Origin: Alicyclobacillaceae bacterium I2511
Lineage (GTDB): Bacteria; Bacillota; Bacilli; Alicyclobacillales; Alicyclobacillaceae
Direction of reading: 5' to 3'
Assembly (NCBI GenBank): GCA_003584005.1
Contig: QXHL01000001.1
Coordinates: 81,911-145,910, forward strand
DNA: 64,000 bases
The translations under genes were made by a program, and so were the position numbers. The notes under the pieces were generated by a model. It did not search any database. It was not told the origin of the DNA and saw nothing but the letters and a program-made list of their open reading frames with translations. Shown here one piece after another: positions 46,781 through 56,022 of the stretch. How positions within the stretch are numbered: the stretch's first letter is position 1; each line of letters opens with the position of its first letter.

Positions 46781-47917
46781 TCAAACCCCATCACGGGTAA
46801 GCTGTTCCCCCTCTAATCTGGGTCTCTGCATATACAGTCCTCCTGACTGGCGTACTACACAGCCCGCTAGTTCCAGTTCCAGCAGTCCAGCATATACCTG
46901 TGCAAAAGGCATTTGCAAGGACAGGGCTAAGGCACCTGCACTCATGGGTTCGTTCATAAGTTGGTAAAGTTCCAGCCAACGCTTTGGCACAAAATTCTCT
47001 GCCACAAAAGCAGTCGGCGTTGTTGGAGTCAAACCGATGTCCCGTAAAAAATCCATCGGATCCAACAACACTTGTGCCCCTTGCCGCAGTAGATTATTAG
47101 AACCCCGATAGTGGCGAGATGTGATGGGGCCGGGCACCACATACACATCTTTACCCAAGTCTAGAGCCAGGTCCGCTGAAATGAGAGCACCACTTTTTTC
47201 TCCCGCCTGTACCACAATCAAGGTCTGTGCTAGACCCGTGATGATGCGATTGCGTTCAGGGAAACGATACCTGGCCGGAGAAACACCAGGACCATATTCG
47301 CTCATCAACATTCCCTGCAGCGCAATTTTGTCATACAGGTCTTGATGAAATGCTGGATAACACAAGTCTATTCCGTTGCCTAGAACAGCCACAGTCACGC
47401 CTGTGTATCCTGTATCCGTTTGCAGGGCACCCCGGTGTGCGGCACCGTCCACACCCTCCGCCAGGCCAGAGACGACAGCTACTCCATTTCCCGCCAACGT
47501 TTGACCAATCCAAGTGGCCGCTTCGCGGGCATACCCTGAGGCCCTGCGCGTTCCTACGATGGCAACCCAAATTTTTTCGGTGTCAAGCAGATGCAAGTTA
47601 CCCCTTACAAATAGAACTAAAGGAGGTTCTGGAAGTGCTAGTAAACTTTGTGGATATGCCTCATCTCCCTGCACGATACAATGAACATTGCGCCGATTTA
47701 AGGAGGCTTCTACAGACCGAGGGTCTGTGTGATGGCAGTACCTTTCCAACGCTCCTACGGTCCTTGGTTGCAACCGAACCCGGGTCAACCAATCCTGGCT
47801 GGTCCCTTGCCAAACATTTTGAGCATCCCCGCTGCTGTCAATCAAACGACGCAAAGTTCTTGGTTCAAGCACTGGGCAAGTGGCCAATGCCACCGTGTAC
47901 ATTCGTTGTGTCTTCAT
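46781..47917 (-). CDS. dprA: DNA processing protein DprA/Smf
   Basis: Loads RecA on incoming single-stranded DNA during transformation. 378 aa. N-terminal SAM-like domain, Rossmann core from about 110 with AIVGTRRASGYAREAATWIG, GLAEGVDGAAHRGAL, AVLGNGIDLCYP, FPERNRIITGLAQTLIVVQAGEKSGALISADLA and PGPITSRHYRGSNNLLRQGA, then a winged-helix C terminus (about 310-370). ATG 47917 with AAGGTGG. With comM nearby it hints at a competence pathway, though both genes also occur in non-competent strains. Confidence 0.95.
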   Translation of the reverse strand: MKTQRMYTVALATCPVLEPRTLRRLIDSSGDAQNVWQGTSQDWLTRVRLQPRTVGALERYCHHTDPRSVEASLNRRNVHCIVQGDEAYPQSLLALPEPPLVLFVRGNLHLLDTEKIWVAIVGTRRASGYAREAATWIGQTLAGNGVAVVSGLAEGVDGAAHRGALQTDTGYTGVTVAVLGNGIDLCYPAFHQDLYDKIALQGMLMSEYGPGVSPARYRFPERNRIITGLAQTLIVVQAGEKSGALISADLALDLGKDVYVVPGPITSRHYRGSNNLLRQGAQVLLDPMDFLRDIGLTPTTPTAFVAENFVPKRWLELYQLMNEPMSAGALALSLQMPFAQVYAGLLELELAGCVVRQSGGLYMQRPRLEGEQLTRDGV

Positions 47918-48009
47918 TTCATTTCCACCTTACTCTGCCAGCAAGCTGCACTTTGATTCTTATTGTCATCTTGCCAAATCGTTTGGTCCATGGTGCCCAG
48001 CAACAAAAC

Positions 48010-48053
48010 TATGCAAAAACAAATAAGCGACCACTAACATTCAGTGGTCGCTT
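48010..48053 (-). terminator. rho-independent terminator after sucCD
   Basis: AAGCGACCACT (48025-48035) pairs perfectly with 48043-48053 around a 7-nt loop. Read on the minus strand it is followed by ATTTGTTTTTG. It lies about 35 nt past the sucD stop and before dprA. Confidence 0.8.
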
Positions 48054-48086
48054 GCATGCTATCTGATGAATTTTTTTATTTCACCT

Positions 48087-48992
48087 TTATTGGTGCACCT
48101 TACAACGCTCCAGCAGGCCACGCACCTCAAGAAAAGACTGCAGGGTTGATCCCATCTCAGAAGGAGTCGGTGCCACTTGGATCCCACATTCCTTCATTTT
48201 AGAAATTTTCGAGGCAGCCGTACCACTCCCGCCAGAAATAATCGCTCCAGCATGACCCATACGACGACCTGGAGGAGCTGTGGCACCAGCAATAAAGCCA
48301 ACTACGGGCTTAGTCATATAGTCCCGAATCCACTCTGCTGCTTGCTCTTCCGCACTGCCCCCAATCTCACCAATCATGATGACCGCCTCAGTGTCCGGGT
48401 CTTCATTGAACATTTTTAACACGTCCAGAAAGTTGGTTCCATTCACAGGATCGCCACCAATCCCAACGGCTGTCGACTGCCCCATGCCTAAAACCGTTAC
48501 TTGATACACCGCTTCATAGGTCAACGTGCCACTCCGGGAAATAATTCCAATTTTCCCCGGAACATGAATATAGCCCGGCATGATACCAATTTTACATTCA
48601 CCTGGGGTGATGACCCCTGGACAATTGGGCCCAATCAACCGACTGTGCCGTCCTTCCATATAACGTTTGACCTTTACCATATCTTCAATTGGAATCCCTT
48701 CAGTGATGCACACCACCAAATCCAATTCTGCATCGACAGCTTCCATAATTGCATCTGCTGCAAAGGCTGGCGGCACATAAATCACCGAAGCATTGGCACC
48801 CGTATTCTCAACGGCCTGAGCCACCGTATCAAATACTGGCACACCTTCGATAGTGGTTCCTCCCTTGCCTGGTGTGGTCCCACCAACGACTTTTGTCCCG
48901 TACTCAATAGCTTGCTGCGTATGAAAGCGTCCCTGTGAACCCGTAATTCCTTGGGTCAAAACTCGCGTATCTTTATTTACCAAAATGCTCAT
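48087..48992 (-). CDS. sucD: succinyl-CoA synthetase alpha subunit
   Basis: TCA-cycle ligase making succinate and ATP/GTP from succinyl-CoA. 301 aa. CoA-binding Rossmann ([35 protein letters not shown]), [32 protein letters not shown], and the phospho-His in [24 protein letters not shown] 48992 with GGGGGATTG. It lies 13 nt after sucC, forming a two-gene operon ended by the hairpin at 48025-48053. Confidence 0.98.
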   Translation of the reverse strand: MSILVNKDTRVLTQGITGSQGRFHTQQAIEYGTKVVGGTTPGKGGTTIEGVPVFDTVAQAVENTGANASVIYVPPAFAADAIMEAVDAELDLVVCITEGIPIEDMVKVKRYMEGRHSRLIGPNCPGVITPGECKIGIMPGYIHVPGKIGIISRSGTLTYEAVYQVTVLGMGQSTAVGIGGDPVNGTNFLDVLKMFNEDPDTEAVIMIGEIGGSAEEQAAEWIRDYMTKPVVGFIAGATAPPGRRMGHAGAIISGGSGTAASKISKMKECGIQVAPTPSEMGSTLQSFLEVRGLLERCKVHQ

Positions 48993-49005
48993 CCGTCAAT
49001 CCCCC

Positions 49006-50160
49006 TTAGACTAGCGAGACAATGCGCTGTGCCGCATCGGACAAGGAGTCGGCAGCGACAATATTCAATCCGGACTCGTTTAAAATTTGTTTACCCAGGT
49101 CCACATTGGTGCCTTCGAGACGAACAACCAACGGCTTGTTTAACCCGATTTGGCGGGCAGCGTTGACGACTCCCTGGGCAATAATGTCACACTTCATAAT
49201 ACCACCAAAGATATTGACTAAAATACCCTTGACCTTCGGATCGGACAAAATAATTTTGAAGGCCTCAGTCACCTTAGCCTCGTCAGCACCCCCGCCCACG
49301 TCTAGGAAGTTCGCCGGATCGCCACCGTAATACTTGATGGTGTCCATGGTTGCCATAGCTAAGCCTGCTCCGTTAACCATGCAACCAATGTTGCCATCGA
49401 GAGCCACATAGTTCAATCCGTATTTGGCCGCCGCAGTTTCTTTCGGGTCCTCCTCGTCCAGGTCCCTTAGATCCCCCACATCGGAGTGACGGTACAGTCC
49501 GTTGTCGTCAAAGTTCAATTTGGCATCTAATGCCATGACATCCCCCTCGCCAGTCACCACTAACGGGTTGATTTCGGCAATCGAGCAGTCTTTGTCCAAA
49601 TAGCAGTTATACAATCCAGTCATGAAGCGCACAGCCTTGTTTACTAAGTTCGCGGGAATATCAATCGAAAATGCCAGCTTTCGGGCCTGATATGGGGACA
49701 GGCCGACCGCTGGATCGATGGTTTCGCGGAAAATTTTTTCTGGAGTTTTTGCGGCAACTTCCTCAATTTCCATGCCGCCTTCTGCGGAGGCCATCATGAC
49801 GACACGGCCCGCACTGCGGTCCATAACCAGCCCTACATAATACTCTTTTTGAATGTGTGTCAACTGTTCAATGAGCAGACGTTTAACCACTTTTCCCTGT
49901 GGGCCCGTCTGATGGGTCACTAAGGTGCTGCCAAGCAACGTACGGGCGTTAGCCTCTACTTCGGCGAGATTTTTTGACAACTTAACCCCACCAGCTTTGC
50001 CGCGGCCTCCAGCATGAATCTGAGCCTTTACGACAGCTTGTCCACCCAGTTCCCGTGCGGCGGCAACCGCCTCTTCGACCGTAAACGCCACTTTCCCTTT
50101 TGGCACAGTCACACCGTACTGTGCCAGCACGGCCTTCGCCTGGTACTCATGAATGTTCAT
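49006..50160 (-). CDS. sucC: succinyl-CoA synthetase beta subunit
   Basis: ATP-grasp subunit of succinyl-CoA synthetase. 384 aa. [38 protein letters not shown], the [26 protein letters not shown] metal site, [15 protein letters not shown], and [17 protein letters not shown] with [14 protein letters not shown] 50160 has GGGAGG 8 nt upstream. Expressed from the promoter at 50262-50290. Confidence 0.98.
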   Translation of the reverse strand: MNIHEYQAKAVLAQYGVTVPKGKVAFTVEEAVAAARELGGQAVVKAQIHAGGRGKAGGVKLSKNLAEVEANARTLLGSTLVTHQTGPQGKVVKRLLIEQLTHIQKEYYVGLVMDRSAGRVVMMASAEGGMEIEEVAAKTPEKIFRETIDPAVGLSPYQARKLAFSIDIPANLVNKAVRFMTGLYNCYLDKDCSIAEINPLVVTGEGDVMALDAKLNFDDNGLYRHSDVGDLRDLDEEDPKETAAAKYGLNYVALDGNIGCMVNGAGLAMATMDTIKYYGGDPANFLDVGGGADEAKVTEAFKIILSDPKVKGILVNIFGGIMKCDIIAQGVVNAARQIGLNKPLVVRLEGTNVDLGKQILNESGLNIVAADSLSDAAQRIVSLV

Positions 50161-50261
50161 GTGGCCTATTCCTCCCGCTAACAATTGTTGTACACAAAAC
50201 CCTAAGACAGTCCTACAAGCACTCCGTGCCTGAAAACTGCCCCTGTCTTGGTCCGTACTTT

Positions 50262-50290
50262 AGCATAGACTTCTCAAGCCCCATTTACAA
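50262..50290 (-). promoter_or_regulatory. probable sigma-A promoter of sucCD
   Basis: Minus-strand TTGTAA (50285-50290) and TATGCT (50262-50267) are 17 bp apart, about 100 bp before sucC. The rest of 50161-50458 shows no gene or obvious catabolite-response element that I could support. Confidence 0.5.
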
Positions 50291-50458
50291 TACAAGTGCC
50301 CCCACACCTGTTGTAGGGAGCACTGGGACAGATTTGTTCAGAGAGGTTTCTCTATGGTATACAAGGCATTTTTCATTGCAACAGAGAACCAACCGTAGCG
50401 AAACAACGCCTGACACAAACACCCCAGAATCGTAGCCCCTGGATGTGGCAGAACTAGC

Positions 50459-50848
50459 TCAAGTTGGACTTAGCCACAAGTGAATCATGGCCGCCAAAAG
50501 AGACACAGCCATGCTCACCAGCAACACCAACAGCCACGGTTTTGCCCGCCGCTCCAGCAATGCGTTTGAAGTCAGTCCCAAAGCTGTACCTGTGACAGCA
50601 AATACCCAACTCCACACAATTAAGCGATACTGCCATTGAGAAGGAACACACCCTGCCAAGGCGAGCGCGGCAGCAATAACGGCAGTCACCTGAGTACAAC
50701 TCAACAGAACAATTCGCCACCAAGTACGGCTACCGCGCACCCCTTGTTTGCGCTTTTTGGATTTCCAGGCACTTAAGTCAACGACTCGAGCCCGCCCAGA
50801 AGGCGAATTTCCTTTGTGCTCCTGCTGTTTTTTCCCTTGACCGTGCAC
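50459..50848 (-). CDS. small membrane protein of unknown function
   Basis: Not recognised. 129 aa: a strongly basic N terminus (about 1-40, GKKQQEHKG, KSKKRKQGVRGSR) followed by three hydrophobic helices (about 44-68, 72-96, 103-126). The GTG start at 50848 has no good ribosome site, and a later GTG near residue 37 is possible, which would leave a shorter three-helix protein. It stands alone between sucC and the divergent comM. The membrane pattern makes a real gene likely; no role can be assigned. Confidence 0.6.
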   Translation of the reverse strand: MHGQGKKQQEHKGNSPSGRARVVDLSAWKSKKRKQGVRGSRTWWRIVLLSCTQVTAVIAAALALAGCVPSQWQYRLIVWSWVFAVTGTALGLTSNALLERRAKPWLLVLLVSMAVSLLAAMIHLWLSPT

Positions 50849-51077
50849 GCACGTCCACCCCTCGCGTGTTTACAGTTATCGTATCTCTTCCCCGAAAAAT
50901 GTGCAATCCACTACAGACATTTTCCCACCCTCATAGTCAAATTTGCGCCGTTCATGTATATAAAACATAGTCACGGTGAACCGAGACAAGTCACACAGTG
51001 TTGCAGTTTGTCACCGCCTTAAGAAACTACAATTGCCTAACTCCTGCAGTGACTCTTATCAAACGGGAGGATGTCTA

Positions 51078-52586
51078 ATGATTGGCACAGCCTGGAGCGC
51101 CGTGATGGACGGTGCAGCAGCAACCGTAGTACAAGTTGAAGTTGACGTTCAACGCGGTCTCAGTCAGCTTACCTTGGTGGGACTCCCAGATTCTATAGTG
51201 ACCGAATCCAAAGCGCGTATCCGTTCCGCAATTGTCAATACTGGACTTGAGGTTCCCAACCGACGAATTACGGTAAATTTATCTCCAGCAAGTGTTCGCA
51301 AGCATGGTGCAGGGTTAGACCTTGCCATTGCTATCGCCATTCTACGCGCCAGCGGGGCTTTACCCCAAAGTCCTGAAAATCTTTACGGATTTTGCGCTGA
51401 GCTTAGTCTCTCTGGACAACTCTCTGGCGTTCATGGAACACTACCCCTTGCTGTGGCCTTGGGACATCAGGGTATTCAACAAGTACTGATTGCAGCCCGG
51501 GACAGTCAACAATGTGTAGCCATTCCCAATCAAAAGTGGTTAACTTTCGACCACCTCCGTGAAGTAGTTCAGTACCTGCGAGGGCAAACTTCTGCCTGTC
51601 CATGGACGGCACCTCCCATCCATAGCCTCGCTGTGGAATTCAGTGGCGACTTTGCTGAGGTGCTGGGAATGTCAGATGTGAAACGTACTCTAACCATCGC
51701 AGCCGTGGGTCGCCATCACAGTTTATTGGTTGGCCCCCCAGGTTGCGGAAAAACCATGATGGCCGAACGATTTTCCACTGTCCTGCCTCCGCTTTCAGAA
51801 GCAGACGCAATTGAGGTGTATGGCATGCAACAAGCAATCGGGCTACAAGAGCCGCCAAGTCTCACGCCACCTACTCGAATTCCCCACCACTCCCTCACAG
51901 TCGCCGGACTGATTGGCGGTGGCAACCCGTTGTCTGTGGGCGAGGCCACGCTTGCCCACCATGGAGTCCTCGTTCTAGATGAGCTATTGGAGTTCCCCAG
52001 AAAGACCCTTGACGCACTGAGAGAACCCTTAGTCCATCACAGAATTCAGCTCACCCGAGCCGGTACCCGTGTCGTATTACCCGCCGATTTTATTTTATTA
52101 GGAACACTCAATCCCTGCCCTTGCGGTCAATTTGGATATGGTTCCTGTACTTGTTTACCCTCATCCGTGCACCGCTACTGGAATTCCCTATCTGGACCCT
52201 TTTTGGACAGAATGGATATTGTATTATATGTCGCAAACCCAGTTACAACACATCCCCCACAAGGACGTGTCCCTTTAACCCCACTTTCGCAACCCAGCAT
52301 CACAGAAAGCTCTCACACCATTCGCCAACGCGTCCTAGCCGCCCGAGACGTTCTAGAAACGACTCGTCTCAGACTTGGTAGCCACCAAAACGCCCTGCTC
52401 ACCGGTCAAGCGGATATACTGTTTAAACAATCCGTGCAGACCCTATCCCTGTCCATGCGATCACAGCAGTCTGTCTTACGTTTGGCACAATCCATCGCTG
52501 CCTTGGACGGACGGGACACCCTATTACCAGTGGATTTGGAGGAATCTTTTGCCTTACGATACGTGCCCCAACCCTACAAAACGTAA
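51078..52586 (+). CDS. comM: ComM/YifB-family Mg-chelatase-like AAA+ helicase
   Basis: In Gram-negative competent bacteria ComM is a branch-migration helicase in natural transformation. 502 aa. N-terminal Lon-like S5 fold (VEVDVQRGLSQLTLVGLPDSIVTESKARIRSAIVNTGLEVP), central Mg-chelatase AAA+ domain with Walker A LLVGPPGCGKTMMAERF, Walker B HHGVLVLDELLEFPRKTLDALREPL and GTLNPCPCGQFG...CTCLPSSVHRYWNSLSGPFLDRMDI, and the C-terminal Mg_chelatase_C. ATG 51078 has GGGAGG 7 nt before. On the plus strand among minus genes, with dprA and yraN nearby, a common association. Confidence 0.95.
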   Translation: MIGTAWSAVMDGAAATVVQVEVDVQRGLSQLTLVGLPDSIVTESKARIRSAIVNTGLEVPNRRITVNLSPASVRKHGAGLDLAIAIAILRASGALPQSPENLYGFCAELSLSGQLSGVHGTLPLAVALGHQGIQQVLIAARDSQQCVAIPNQKWLTFDHLREVVQYLRGQTSACPWTAPPIHSLAVEFSGDFAEVLGMSDVKRTLTIAAVGRHHSLLVGPPGCGKTMMAERFSTVLPPLSEADAIEVYGMQQAIGLQEPPSLTPPTRIPHHSLTVAGLIGGGNPLSVGEATLAHHGVLVLDELLEFPRKTLDALREPLVHHRIQLTRAGTRVVLPADFILLGTLNPCPCGQFGYGSCTCLPSSVHRYWNSLSGPFLDRMDIVLYVANPVTTHPPQGRVPLTPLSQPSITESSHTIRQRVLAARDVLETTRLRLGSHQNALLTGQADILFKQSVQTLSLSMRSQQSVLRLAQSIAALDGRDTLLPVDLEESFALRYVPQPYKT

Positions 52587-52672
52587 ATCACTTTTATAAT
52601 AACACCAGAAATCTCGTTTGATGAAAGCTTTTATCAAAAAAATTAATAAAATTTTCACTTTTCAGTGACCAT

Positions 52673-53062
52673 TTAATCCCATCCAAGTGCACCTCGAATG
52701 TGGAGTATTTCTGCGACTTGCTTGTGCTGCCAGCGGAGTATAATAACATCTAGACGCAAGTCAGGGATATCTGAACTCGTGGAGAATCGCGACAGCCAAT
52801 AGCGTACAACCCGTCGCAGTTGAACCACTTTACGATGGCCTACGACCTCCATCGGAACTCCCGCCAAATCACTGTGCCGAGAACGTACTTCAACAATCAC
52901 GGTACACTCATCTTGCATGGCAATAATATCTAATTCTCCGACAGGGCAACGCCAATTGCGTTGCAAGATCTGCCATCCCAATGTTTTTTGCAAATATTCG
53001 ACAGCCACCTGTTCTGACCATTGACCCAGTCGGATACAGTTAAGTTCGGGATTGATAAACAT
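52673..53062 (-). CDS. yraN: YraN-family (UPF0102) endonuclease-like protein
   Basis: 129 aa with the restriction-nuclease-like core: GQWSEQVAVEYLQKTLGWQILQRNWRCPVGELDIIAMQDECTVIVEVRSRHS, where Glu/Asp and EVR/EVK-type residues form the putative active site; the Lys of the usual EVKxR is Arg here. Cellular role unproven. ATG 53062 overlaps ylqH by 23 nt. Convergent with comM across an 86-nt AT-rich gap. Confidence 0.9.
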   Translation of the reverse strand: MFINPELNCIRLGQWSEQVAVEYLQKTLGWQILQRNWRCPVGELDIIAMQDECTVIVEVRSRHSDLAGVPMEVVGHRKVVQLRRVVRYWLSRFSTSSDIPDLRLDVIILRWQHKQVAEILHIRGALGWD

Positions 53063-53291
53063 ACGCTAACACCTGTGCTACCACTTCGAACAGTTCAGGA
53101 GGAATTACCTCCTCAACCTCGAGCGCCATCAGAGCAGCTGTCAGATCTGCGTCCTCGCGAATGGGCACTTTACCCGCCTCCGCTGCGCGGATAAGAGCCT
53201 CTGCCACTACTCCCGCCCCCTTAGCGGTTACCCGCGGAGCCTCGTCCGCATGGCTGCGATAGCGTAAGGCGATCGCCCGCTTAATCTCCAT
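53040..53291 (-). CDS. ylqH: YlqH, stand-alone FlhB C-terminal-like protein
   Basis: 83 aa resembling the FlhB fragment after autocleavage: AIALRYRSHADEAPRVTAKGAGVVAEALIRAAEAGKVPIREDADLTAAL and IPPELFEVVAQVLAYVYQ line up with FlhB at 25146-26222 from FAVALRYD onward. It has no NPTH motif and no membrane helices. ATG 53291 has AAAGGAGGGAG before. Paired with the FliK-like ylqG just upstream. Its role is unknown; it may modulate flagellar substrate switching. Confidence 0.92.
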   Translation of the reverse strand: MEIKRAIALRYRSHADEAPRVTAKGAGVVAEALIRAAEAGKVPIREDADLTAALMALEVEEVIPPELFEVVAQVLAYVYQSRT

Positions 53292-53328
53292 GACGCTCCC
53301 TCCTTTTATGATAGTTTGCACATTTTAT

Positions 53329-54225
53329 CTACTCCGAACCCATTGGGGTTCCAACACACCGTTGTAAGGTCCATCCCTGTTTATCCAACACCCCGCGCAA
53401 AATCCCCTGGTGATCTACAACCCATTTTTGCAACGACTCACTTTCCGTGGCCACAAAAACTGATACCTCTGGTTTTGCTGCAAGCAAAGTAATTTGGCAC
53501 GCCCCCTGCGGCAAGTGCAAGTGAAGCACCAAACGATGGACAAATTTATTTCCCACTTTTCGCGTATCTCGCCAACCCCGCCAATACTCTAATTGAGCCG
53601 TTCTAGTTGGCGGTTGATACAACCCTGCCCCATTAAAAGTCCCGGCTACCCAAGGGACAGAGGCCAACCACCGATCTAGCAAGACCCAAGCCTTGACCTG
53701 GGACGGCACAGTGGCCGCGTCCTGACCAGACCAATGGGAAAACTGAGTCAATGCAGAGATATGCGAATGCCCGGACATCAGGTTTAAAACAATAGATGAT
53801 GCGTCATCCGCTTGTAACGCCAAGTCATCTAAATTTGTCCACAAAGCTTTTAAAGTGCGAGTCAAAAGTCCGCTTTGCAACATTATGGCGCCCTTATCAG
53901 TCGGATTTGTTGACGGCCCCGTAACGACGTCTTGATGCCCAGAAAATGTTCCCACAAGTGCCTCCACAACCAACCGCCGCCAAGCCCATTCTGCAACCTG
54001 TAGTCCAGGTTCCTTTAAAATACTTAAAGGCAACACCTGCTCCAATAAAGCCCAAGATATCTGCAATTCACCTGTCTTAGCGCTTGTCTGCGTTGTGGCA
54101 GATAAAGGTTCAAAACTTTTTTCAGAACTTTGCACTGAACCACTAGACCTGTGAACTCCATCTCGATTAGACACCCCCCCTTGAACTGGGGATACTCCGG
54201 GAATTCCTAGAACACTGTCGCTCAT
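53329..54225 (-). CDS. ylqG: YlqG-like protein with FliK C-terminal-like domain
   Basis: 298 aa in the B. subtilis ylqG position between rnhB and ylqH. The N-terminal part is Ser/Gly/Thr-rich and poorly conserved. The C terminus (about 225-290, FVHRLVLHLHLPQGACQITLLAAKPEVSVFVATESESLQKWVVDHQGILRGVLDKQGW) follows the Flg_hook pattern of FliK. Start ATG 54225 overlaps the rnhB stop as ATGA; the longer open frame runs back into rnhB. Function unknown; a ruler- or regulator-like role with YlqH is inference. Confidence 0.82.
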   Translation of the reverse strand: MSDSVLGIPGVSPVQGGVSNRDGVHRSSGSVQSSEKSFEPLSATTQTSAKTGELQISWALLEQVLPLSILKEPGLQVAEWAWRRLVVEALVGTFSGHQDVVTGPSTNPTDKGAIMLQSGLLTRTLKALWTNLDDLALQADDASSIVLNLMSGHSHISALTQFSHWSGQDAATVPSQVKAWVLLDRWLASVPWVAGTFNGAGLYQPPTRTAQLEYWRGWRDTRKVGNKFVHRLVLHLHLPQGACQITLLAAKPEVSVFVATESESLQKWVVDHQGILRGVLDKQGWTLQRCVGTPMGSE

Positions 54226-54941
54226 AACAACCCCAGTGTTGACTGGGACCATTGCCGGACCGGCCGAAAAGACCGTCGATGAACCGGACTGGGACCATGT
54301 TGTCGCAAGGCGGCCAAGTGCGCAGAAGTTCCATAACCCATGTGATGGAGAAATCCATATTCCGGGTAAACTTTGTCCAACGCCACAAGCAACCCATCCC
54401 GATACACCTTGGCCACAATGGATGCCGCAGCAATCGAAAGGCAACGGGCATCTCCGCCCACAACAGCGATGGCTTTTGTACCCTGAGGCAGAAAAGTAGG
54501 CACATCATTCCCATCTACCAACCAGGTGAAACCTGGCCAACACTGCTTCACTTGTTCAGCAGCCCTAGCCATAGCCAATCGGGAAGCCTGGAGAATATTA
54601 AGGTGATCAATTTCTTCCACACTAGCCACCCCCACCCCCACAGCAAGTGCCTGACGGTTAATCCTCTCATACAAGTTTTGGCGTTGCCGACGCGTCCTCC
54701 GTTTTGAGTCGTCCACTCCCGCCCAGAGCTCCGGATCTCCTTGTAAAACAACGGCTGCCGCCACCACTGGCCCGGCCAGGGAACCCCTCCCTGCCTCGTC
54801 AATTCCACCCACAACCCTCCCTGCAGCCAATTCCAGCTCACACTGCCACAAATCCATGGCCCGATTCACAGCCTTGGTCTGCAAAGGCACAGCACGCACA
54901 GGCGAATCTTGTGGAGCGTCTAATGGGGCGTCATATTCCAT
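54222..54941 (-). CDS. rnhB: ribonuclease HII
   Basis: Removes ribonucleotides from DNA. 239 aa. VVGGIDEAGRGSLAGPVVAAAVVL near residue 40 with the catalytic DE pair, DDSKRRTRRQRQNLYERI, WLVDGNDVPTF (Asp), KAIAVVGGDARCLSIAAASIVAKVYRD (Asp) and PEYGFLHHMGYGTSAHL. An N-terminal tail of about 35 residues precedes the core. ATG 54941 with GGGAGG 11 nt before; the TTG just ahead is an alternative. Coupled to ylqG. Confidence 0.96.
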   Translation of the reverse strand: MEYDAPLDAPQDSPVRAVPLQTKAVNRAMDLWQCELELAAGRVVGGIDEAGRGSLAGPVVAAAVVLQGDPELWAGVDDSKRRTRRQRQNLYERINRQALAVGVGVASVEEIDHLNILQASRLAMARAAEQVKQCWPGFTWLVDGNDVPTFLPQGTKAIAVVGGDARCLSIAAASIVAKVYRDGLLVALDKVYPEYGFLHHMGYGTSAHLAALRQHGPSPVHRRSFRPVRQWSQSTLGLL

Positions 54942-55048
54942 CAATCGGACCGCCTCCCGTATTCTTTTTTCATTTTAACGGGCTACCATAATTTTGGCCA
55001 GATTCCTAAGTGAATAAAATAATAAAAAAGCAATTCCGACATCACAAA

Positions 55049-55930
55049 CTAATCTCCACTTTCTGTTGGCCACTCTAAACTGAGGCGTCCCAACTTACCT
55101 GTCTGGACTTCTCGAATGACAAGTTCCGCAGCACGCAATGTATCTGGAGCCCCCCCGGTTCGCACTAATCCCCGGCGTAAACCGATACGTTCCAACAGTT
55201 CTAACAAGGGGGGTCCCAGTTCATCAGCAACTACAGATAAAATCTCTTCATCCACTCCATATCTCTCCGCAAGTAACCCGGGATAGTGTTGATGCACCCA
55301 AGGAATAAACGTTTTACACAGTTCTTCTTCATCCAACAACTCGGGTTTAATGGCCCCGCTGATAGCCAACATGCGAGCTGCCTGTTGGTCCTCCAGCTTC
55401 GGCCACAATATACCCGGTGTATCCAGTAACTGCGCATCTGCAACGTGAATCCACTGCAGTGTTTTAGTAATACCAGGACGATCGCCAATTTTGGTACCAG
55501 CCCGATGAGACAATCGATTGATGAGAGAAGATTTCCCAACATTTGGAATACCTACAATCATCATACGTACAGCGCGTGGGCGCAGTTGTGTTCCCACTGG
55601 TGCAGACCGTTTCGGTGCTAAGGCACGAACCCTCGGAAGTAGCTTCTCAGTTCCATGACCGGTACGGGCATCTAACGGCAATGCAGCCCGTCCATGCCGC
55701 ACATAGTATTCAACCCATGCGCGAGAAACCTTTGGATCGGCCATGTCAGCACGTGTCATTACCAGTAGCCGTGGTTTCCCTGCAAGTAACGTGTCCAACA
55801 TGGGATTTGCGCTCGCCTTGGGGAGACGTGCATCCACAAGTTCTAAAACCACGTCCACCAAGCTTCGGGCTTCTTGAATCATTTTCCTCGTTCGTGCCAT
55901 GTGACCGGGATACCAATGAATTTGTTCCAA
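55049..55930 (-). CDS. rbgA: ribosome biogenesis GTPase RbgA (YlqF)
   Basis: Circularly permuted GTPase for late 50S assembly. 293 aa. WYPGHMARTRKMIQE, VDVVLELVDARLPKASANP, then G4 as VMTRADMAD, where the usual NKxD is TRAD; next RMMIVGIPNVGKSSLINRL (G1), GDRPGITKTLQW (G2), LDTPGILWPKLE (G3), and a C-terminal ANTAR-like helical domain. TTG 55930, 5 nt after GGAGG, gives MEQIHWYPGHM as in B. subtilis; an upstream ATG has no ribosome site. Confidence 0.95.
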   Translation of the reverse strand: MEQIHWYPGHMARTRKMIQEARSLVDVVLELVDARLPKASANPMLDTLLAGKPRLLVMTRADMADPKVSRAWVEYYVRHGRAALPLDARTGHGTEKLLPRVRALAPKRSAPVGTQLRPRAVRMMIVGIPNVGKSSLINRLSHRAGTKIGDRPGITKTLQWIHVADAQLLDTPGILWPKLEDQQAARMLAISGAIKPELLDEEELCKTFIPWVHQHYPGLLAERYGVDEEILSVVADELGPPLLELLERIGLRRGLVRTGGAPDTLRAAELVIREVQTGKLGRLSLEWPTESGD

Positions 55931-55955
55931 TGTAACCTCCACAACACCTGACATA

Positions 55956-55990
55956 CGGAATACGGGGGACCCACGGCCCCCCGTATTCCG
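55956..55990. terminator. strong hairpin between rplS and rbgA
   Basis: 55956-55968 pairs with 55978-55990 (13 bp, GC-rich lower half, 9-nt loop). On the plus strand it is followed by ATCTTGTTTTTT, so it looks like a plus-strand terminator, though no plus gene is near. On the minus strand, the direction of rplS and rbgA, no T-run follows. It may attenuate readthrough into rbgA or protect the rplS mRNA 3' end. Confidence 0.5.
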
Positions 55991-56022
55991 ATCTTGTTTT
56001 TTGAACTCCAGGAAGTGATGAG

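Noticed and set aside
47350..48066. 238-codon plus-strand ORF over dprA and its upstream gap
   Set aside because: Antisense to clear dprA motifs; composition is not protein-like.
50849..51077. Promoter for comM (TTGCGC at 50943 with CATAGT 17 bp on)
   Set aside because: The -10 box is poor and other AT-rich choices exist; not strong enough to list.
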